This document shows positions 59,827-64,000 of a stretch of DNA of 64,000 nt, piece after piece. Position 1 is the stretch's first letter, and every line of letters starts with the position of its first letter. The notes under the pieces were generated by a model. It was not told the DNA's origin. It was given only the letters and a program-made list of their open reading frames with translations, and made no database searches. The position numbers and the translations under genes were made by a program. This stretch comes from Pratylenchus scribneri (Eukaryota > Nematoda > Chromadorea > Rhabditida > Pratylenchidae), in contig JAQSEB010000032.1 in the NCBI GenBank assembly GCA_030063045.1, positions 1,426,001-1,490,000 on the forward strand. The letters run 5' to 3'.

Positions 59827-60739
59827 ATGATGCATTCCACCAATAACAATTTTGGCACCAAATCCATGGTTTCCTCCGCCTCCTTCTCGCAAATTGCCCT
59901 CTTCGCATTTGCCTGCCTTTTGGCCATTTTGGCTGTTCAGGCCGATTCCATCAATGAGCCCAAGGTGAAGCGGAGGGGCAGAAGGGAATATTACCTTCTT
60001 CCTTCCTGGGCCAAAATTAAGTTTACCAAACGGCCATTTTGACGGCTAAATAAGGGGCCAAAAGAGGGAATTGGCCGAGGTGGATGAGGGAAAGGGGAAA
60101 TGCGCGTCCCAAATTGGCCTACCCTTTCGCCACATTTTTTTTTTCATTATTTTCATCGGCACCAACTAAATTCACTTTAGGCACACGGTACAAAGTTCGG
60201 CGGGAATTGTGGGGGTGGTGGGGAGGATGGAAATGTGGGCCAAAAAGGCCAATTCCCTGGCCAATTTAGCCCAAAATTGGAAAGGGAGGATGACGTTAAA
60301 AAAAGTGAAACCAAAAATATAAAATGTTGTGAAAAGTGGACTCCCACCGAAGTGTCTCAAGGGACTCATTTACTCTGTTCAGGAAGCTGCCATGTTCGTT
60401 CCCGCCGATGAAATATCCTTCGAAAAACGTTTCGGTGCCCAACAGCGGTTTGCATTCGCCAAGCGACGAGCTTTCGCCTTTGCCAAAGGAGCGGCATTTG
60501 GCGACAATGATTTCGGTGGCCGCGCATTTGCATTCGCAAAAAGGGCCTCCGCCGAACCGTTCAACGATGTGGATGAAAAAATTGGGGCAGAGTGAGTGAA
60601 TGAAAATGGGGGAATGAATGAATTAATTGACATCTTTTGAAGAAAACGCTTTGCATTTGCCGATTCTGGAGCCCGTAGGTTTGCATTTGCCAAAAGAGGC
60701 CAATGGGGTGGAGGACGCCAATTTGCATTCGCCCGATGA
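59827..60739 (+). CDS. FAFA-type neuropeptide precursor
   Basis: Three exons (59827-59964, 60383-60591, 60643-60739) give 147 residues. A signal peptide (SQIALFAFACLLAILAVQA) is followed by a spacer. Then come peptides cut at basic sites: FGAQQRFAFA-KR, RAFAFA-K, GAAFGDNDFGGRAFAFA-KR, ASAEPFNDVDEKIGAE-KR, FAFADSGARRFAFA-KR and GQWGGGRQFAFA-R. The repeated C-terminal FAFA places it with C. elegans nlp-18/nlp-20-type peptides, which lack an amidation Gly, as here. One site (FAFAKG) has a single Lys. The phase-0 and phase-2 joins are clean. Receptors of such peptides are GPCRs; the target here is unknown. Confidence 0.85.
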
Positions 60740-61007
60740 TCCAAAACCAACAAAATCGCCAACATTTTTTTATTCCATTTCAACCGGGGATTTCAGCCGT
60801 CGTCGCCGCCCAATTTTGGATGAATGCCGCCAGCCACAAATCCTTATTTTAAAAATTTTTTTCTACATTTGTTAAAATCCTTCAAATTAATCACCCTTCC
60901 TTCGCACATAATCCTCCCAAAATGATGATAAAAATGAGAAATTATTTATTAGATAAATGATGGGAAAATGTTTTTAAGCAAAAGGAAAATACAATTAAAC
61001 TTTCCTG

Positions 61008-61392
61008 AAAACAGGCGGAATTATTCTAAACGAAAACACAAATAGGCGGAATTATTCTAAGCGAAAACACAAAACAGGCGGAATTATTCTAAGCGAAAAC
61101 ACAAATAGGCGGAATTATTCTAAGCGAAAACACAAAACAGGCGGAATTATTCTAAGCGAAAACACAAACAGGCGGAATTATTCTAAGCGAAAACACAAAA
61201 CAGGCGGAATTATTCTAAGCGAAAACACAAAACAGGCGGAATTATTCTAAGCGAAAACACAAAACAGGCGGAATTATTCTAAGCGAAAACACAAACAGGC
61301 GGAATTATTCTAAGCGAAAACACAAACAGGCGGAATTATTCTTAAAACAGGCGGAATTATTCTAAGCGAAAACACAAAACAGGCGAAATTAA
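61008..61392 (+). repeat. minisatellite array 3
   Basis: About 12 copies of the same 31-32 bp unit as arrays 1 and 2 (ACAGGCGGAATTATTCTAAG, CGAAAACACAA), in the orientation of array 2. The first units show AAACG and AAATAGG variants. Confidence 0.95.
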
Positions 61393-62086
61393 TTTAATAG
61401 GAAAACAGAGAGATTTTTAAGCAAAGGAAAATACAAAATTTTTCTAATGTCAGAATTGATTGTGCCTGATTCAAGAAAAGTTTTCATGATTTATGAACTT
61501 TATTGTTGGCCCATTTCCCCATCTCATCACTTTGCCATTGCCTCATTGTATGTCTCAAATATCCTCTCATCAATTATTCACGCCAAAATGTAAAGCAAAG
61601 AAGATGGAGAAGCAAATTCACAATGTGCCCTACAGCCCCTCTCAAGCCAATCCAATTCCCGCATTCGAATAATAATGCACCAACCCAAAACCCAGAGCCT
61701 ATTCCCCTCCTAGAAAACAAAGAAAAGTTGCAAAAGCAATCCCGGGGATTAGATTAGGGGGAATATCATTGGCATTGGCATCAACATTTATTCCTCGACG
61801 ACGACAACGAAATATGCAAAGACGCCAAATGATGTTTTTTTAATGGAAGTATGGGAATTTATGATGGCCAAAAATTCTCTCCCGCTCGTCTGGCCTTCCA
61901 AATGTTTTTGCCTTTCTTAAAATCGCCGAAAGTTTATTTTTGAGCGAATTTGGATTTATCGAAGGAAAAATGTGGAAAAGAACAAAGATTGTAGCAAATT
62001 GGAGAAAGTTGTTTTTTTCGTGGGAAAAATTGAATGTATTTTGCTAATTTTTGAGGGTTTCATTATTCTTCATTTTTTCCATTCTT
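61393..62086. other. spacer, no supported gene
   Basis: A plus-strand stretch at 61600-61670 (MEKQIHNVPYSPSQANPI) is open but short and without partners. Otherwise nothing. Confidence 0.4.
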
Positions 62087-62514
62087 TCACTTTTTCTGGG
62101 CCGATACTCGCAAAACGCCATTTTGTGTCAAATGTGACTGAAATATGGGAAAATCACAATTTATTCCAATTTTTCTGCCCACTCACCCGAATTGTGGATG
62201 TGTTCACCGTGTCCGGCAGACGATATGAACGGTTGATTTCGCGGCTGACCGATCCATGTTCGTCACTTCGTGATTCATGTTTGCAATGAATGTTCAGATG
62301 ATCGCCGACCACTTTCACCTATATTAATTAAATGTTAAATTTCCCTAAACCCTCCTTCCAATCCCACCTCAATTTCATTTGGTGTGAAAAAGGCCACATC
62401 AATGCCCACCTCCCATTTATCTGGTAAATCGTGAACCTTCACAATGCCATCATTGTGTTGAAGGGGCCAATCCCATTGTTGGCCAGTCCATTCATGGGTT
62501 ACTTCAATCGACAT
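62087..62514 (-). CDS. HSP-12-type small heat shock protein
   Basis: Three exons (62514-62368, 62318-62187, 62137-62087), each whole codons, give 109 residues. The short N-terminus (MSIEVTHEWTGQQWDWPLQH) leads straight into the alpha-crystallin domain: IVKVHDLPDKWEVGIDVAFF, TPNEIEVKVVGDHLNIHCKH, SVSREINRSYRLPDTVN and SHLTQNGVLRVSAQKK. The long N-terminal arm and the C-terminal I-x-I tail of larger small heat shock proteins are missing. Both features define the nematode HSP-12 class, which forms small oligomers and has weak or no chaperone activity in vitro. No heat shock element was identified by eye. Confidence 0.88.
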
Positions 62515-63387
62515 TTTCTTTTCCTTTTGAATTAATATTTGGGCTAATATGAGAAATGAGAAGGTTTTCTTTGGTCTCTGTGCTTTGAGAAGGAATTTTC
62601 TGGATGGATTAACTTTCCCCTTGGCCATTTTATAGGCCTCAAATCCGCGTGGCCGAGAAAGATCGAGAATAGCCGTGGAATGGAAAATGATTTGGTGGAG
62701 GGGGACAGCTGACCTAGGAGGACAACCAAAATAGCGCTAAAAGACCAAAGAATGGGTAAATATGAGTAAATAAATACAGATAGAAAGTGGAAGGATTTGG
62801 TTGAGTAAAGTTCAATGAAATTCCAATACAACTTTTGCAAAAAATACGAATTAAACACATTTTGATATTTTGGAAAATGATGTAAAAATATACCGCTGGC
62901 CAAATAAATTGGTGACATCTGCTTTTGATTCTTGGCTAACAAAACAGCCCAGATGGATTTGATGATCAAGCGAAAAGGAGGACCGATAAAATGTGCGGAA
63001 GGATTTTCATTCAACGGAGACCACCGACCACTTTCACTGGGACATAATGAATGGAAATATTCTTAGGAAAAGTGTAAACATTCTCTGCCAAACATTTGCG
63101 ATATCCATCCCAACTGTTTTGTTGGAGGATAAATAAGCCGCAAAGAACGAAATTAAAAAGGTTGGATGGATGTGAAAATAATGAGAAAAACAAAGAATAT
63201 CAAAGATGTGTTTTTGCCACTGGATTTGAAAACATTTAATAAACAAAGGCATATGACCCTTTGACTTTGATCATCCGCACATGGAAAATGGATGATCAAT
63301 ATTATGTAATGATGAGTTCAAATTTAAATGAAATATTCACACGAAATAGGACTGATGAGTACTCATTGGAGTACCTGAACTTTTCTT
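62515..63387. other. upstream region, no supported gene
   Basis: Minus-strand open frames between 62544 and 63250 lack family resemblance and are probably chance. Confidence 0.4.
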
Positions 63388-63665
63388 ATGGCCATAACTC
63401 AACAAGGAATTAACCAATTTTGATCGAAAGCTCTAAAACTCCTCTAAAAAGTGGCCATTCTATTTTTAAGAAATTTAAAACAATTTGTAAAATAAACGGC
63501 TTTTCCTCAAAAAATTCAGGCTTATTACAGTCAATTACAAATTACTATTTGAAATAAGTGAATTTCATAATAGTTATATGGCCACTTTTTAGAGGATATT
63601 TCGAGCTTTCGAATGGCATATTTCCTTCCTAAATTATTAGTCGCCTCGTTGAGCTACGGGCCAGA
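63388..63665. repeat. foldback element, family A
   Basis: GGCCATAACTCAACAAGG at the left, GGCCACTTTTTAGAGGATAT and CTCGTTGAGCTACGGGCC at the right. Confidence 0.85.
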
Positions 63666-63810
63666 AATCGACAGGTTTATAAACAGCAGTATTCAATGTT
63701 CCCCTGACCATTTAATTGGTTCAAATGAAATATTCACACAAATTTATGCCATTGAGATTACATTTTTTGGTGGATTATGTTCTTTTCAGCTTCAAATTAT
63801 TTCCTTCTTT

Positions 63811-63999
63811 TCAAATGACCATTTCTGTCATCATCGGATCCCGGGGTGCGGGCCCTGCACTTCGCCGTTTTCGTTCCTCCAAATAGCATTGAATTGGTGA
63901 GAAGTAACAATTGCTGTGCTCCAATGATCTGGTCTGGACGACGGGCAATGCCTCAAATTGGGGGCCACCCACAAATTCGGAATCCCTTCGTTTGTTCAG
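63811..63999 (-). CDS. allatostatin-C-like neuropeptide precursor, C-terminal part
   Basis: The minus strand reads in frame from the window edge to a TGA at 63811: LNKRRDSEFVGGPQFEALPV, then TRSLEHSNCYFSPIQCYLEE, then RKRR and a short tail. The core NCYFSPIQCY has two Cys six residues apart, as in insect allatostatin C (QCYFNPISCF). It is followed closely by a tetrabasic RKRR site, as expected for a processed, disulfide-bridged peptide. The 5' part lies outside the window, so the signal peptide cannot be checked. It is one foldback element and one small heat shock gene away from the FAFA precursor. Nematodes have somatostatin/allatostatin-C-type receptors, which makes a ligand plausible. Confidence 0.65.
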   Translation of the reverse strand: MNKRRDSEFVGGPQFEALPVVQTRSLEHSNCYFSPIQCYLEERKRRSAGPAPRDPMMTEMVI

Positions 64000-64000
64000 A

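Overview
This window is nuclear DNA from a nematode, probably a plant-parasitic tylenchid (cyst- or stem-nematode type). That placement is inference. It is A+T rich, the genes are split by many short introns (often 44-62 bp), and the predicted proteins have nematode-type relatives: MOLO-1, HAF-type half ABC transporter, HSP-12 small heat shock protein, FAFA neuropeptides and a YGGYG-type secreted protein. No bacterial-style operons, CRISPR arrays or phage genes were seen.

Left part (0-14 kb): a Gly/Tyr-rich secreted protein, a small type I membrane protein, a GC-rich candidate pol III non-coding RNA (2979-3211), a large minisatellite array, a MOLO-1-like acetylcholine-receptor modulator, an 83-residue membrane protein, and a pogo-type DNA-binding protein (Brinker/CENP-B helix-turn-helix). 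Foldback elements (MITE-like) are dense here, nearly all in introns or between genes.

Middle (14-38 kb): a long run of minus-strand housekeeping genes. These are Integrator subunit 7, a CDKL1-type kinase, IWS1, an R3HDM4-like protein, a TAP-like/HAF ABC transporter, a CYP4-type cytochrome P450 and a ZC3H10-type CCCH protein. Five of them (P450, ABC, R3HDM4, IWS1, CDKL) follow head to tail with gaps of only about 320-440 bp, so they could be co-transcribed. A FLYWCH transposon relic with a tRNA-like, apparently permuted, sequence lies between INTS7 and CDKL. The last P450 intron is filled by the same minisatellite seen at 4.4 kb and again at 61 kb.

Right part (38-64 kb): ribosomal protein L11, a TAK1-type MAP3K, a Ly6-like GPI protein, a CALHM channel, Flower, a DDAH-like protein lacking its catalytic histidine and carrying an inverted copy of its own 3' end, the KDEL receptor, a histidine acid phosphatase, a coiled-coil protein, a non-autonomous hAT element whose interior is a 41-bp minisatellite, a small Cys-rich secreted candidate, a FAFA-type neuropeptide precursor, an HSP-12-type chaperone, and, at the right edge, the end of a precursor with an allatostatin-C-like disulfide peptide.

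Most exon joins were worked out by hand from GT/GC-AG sites, reading phase and family resemblance; no transcript or database search was available.
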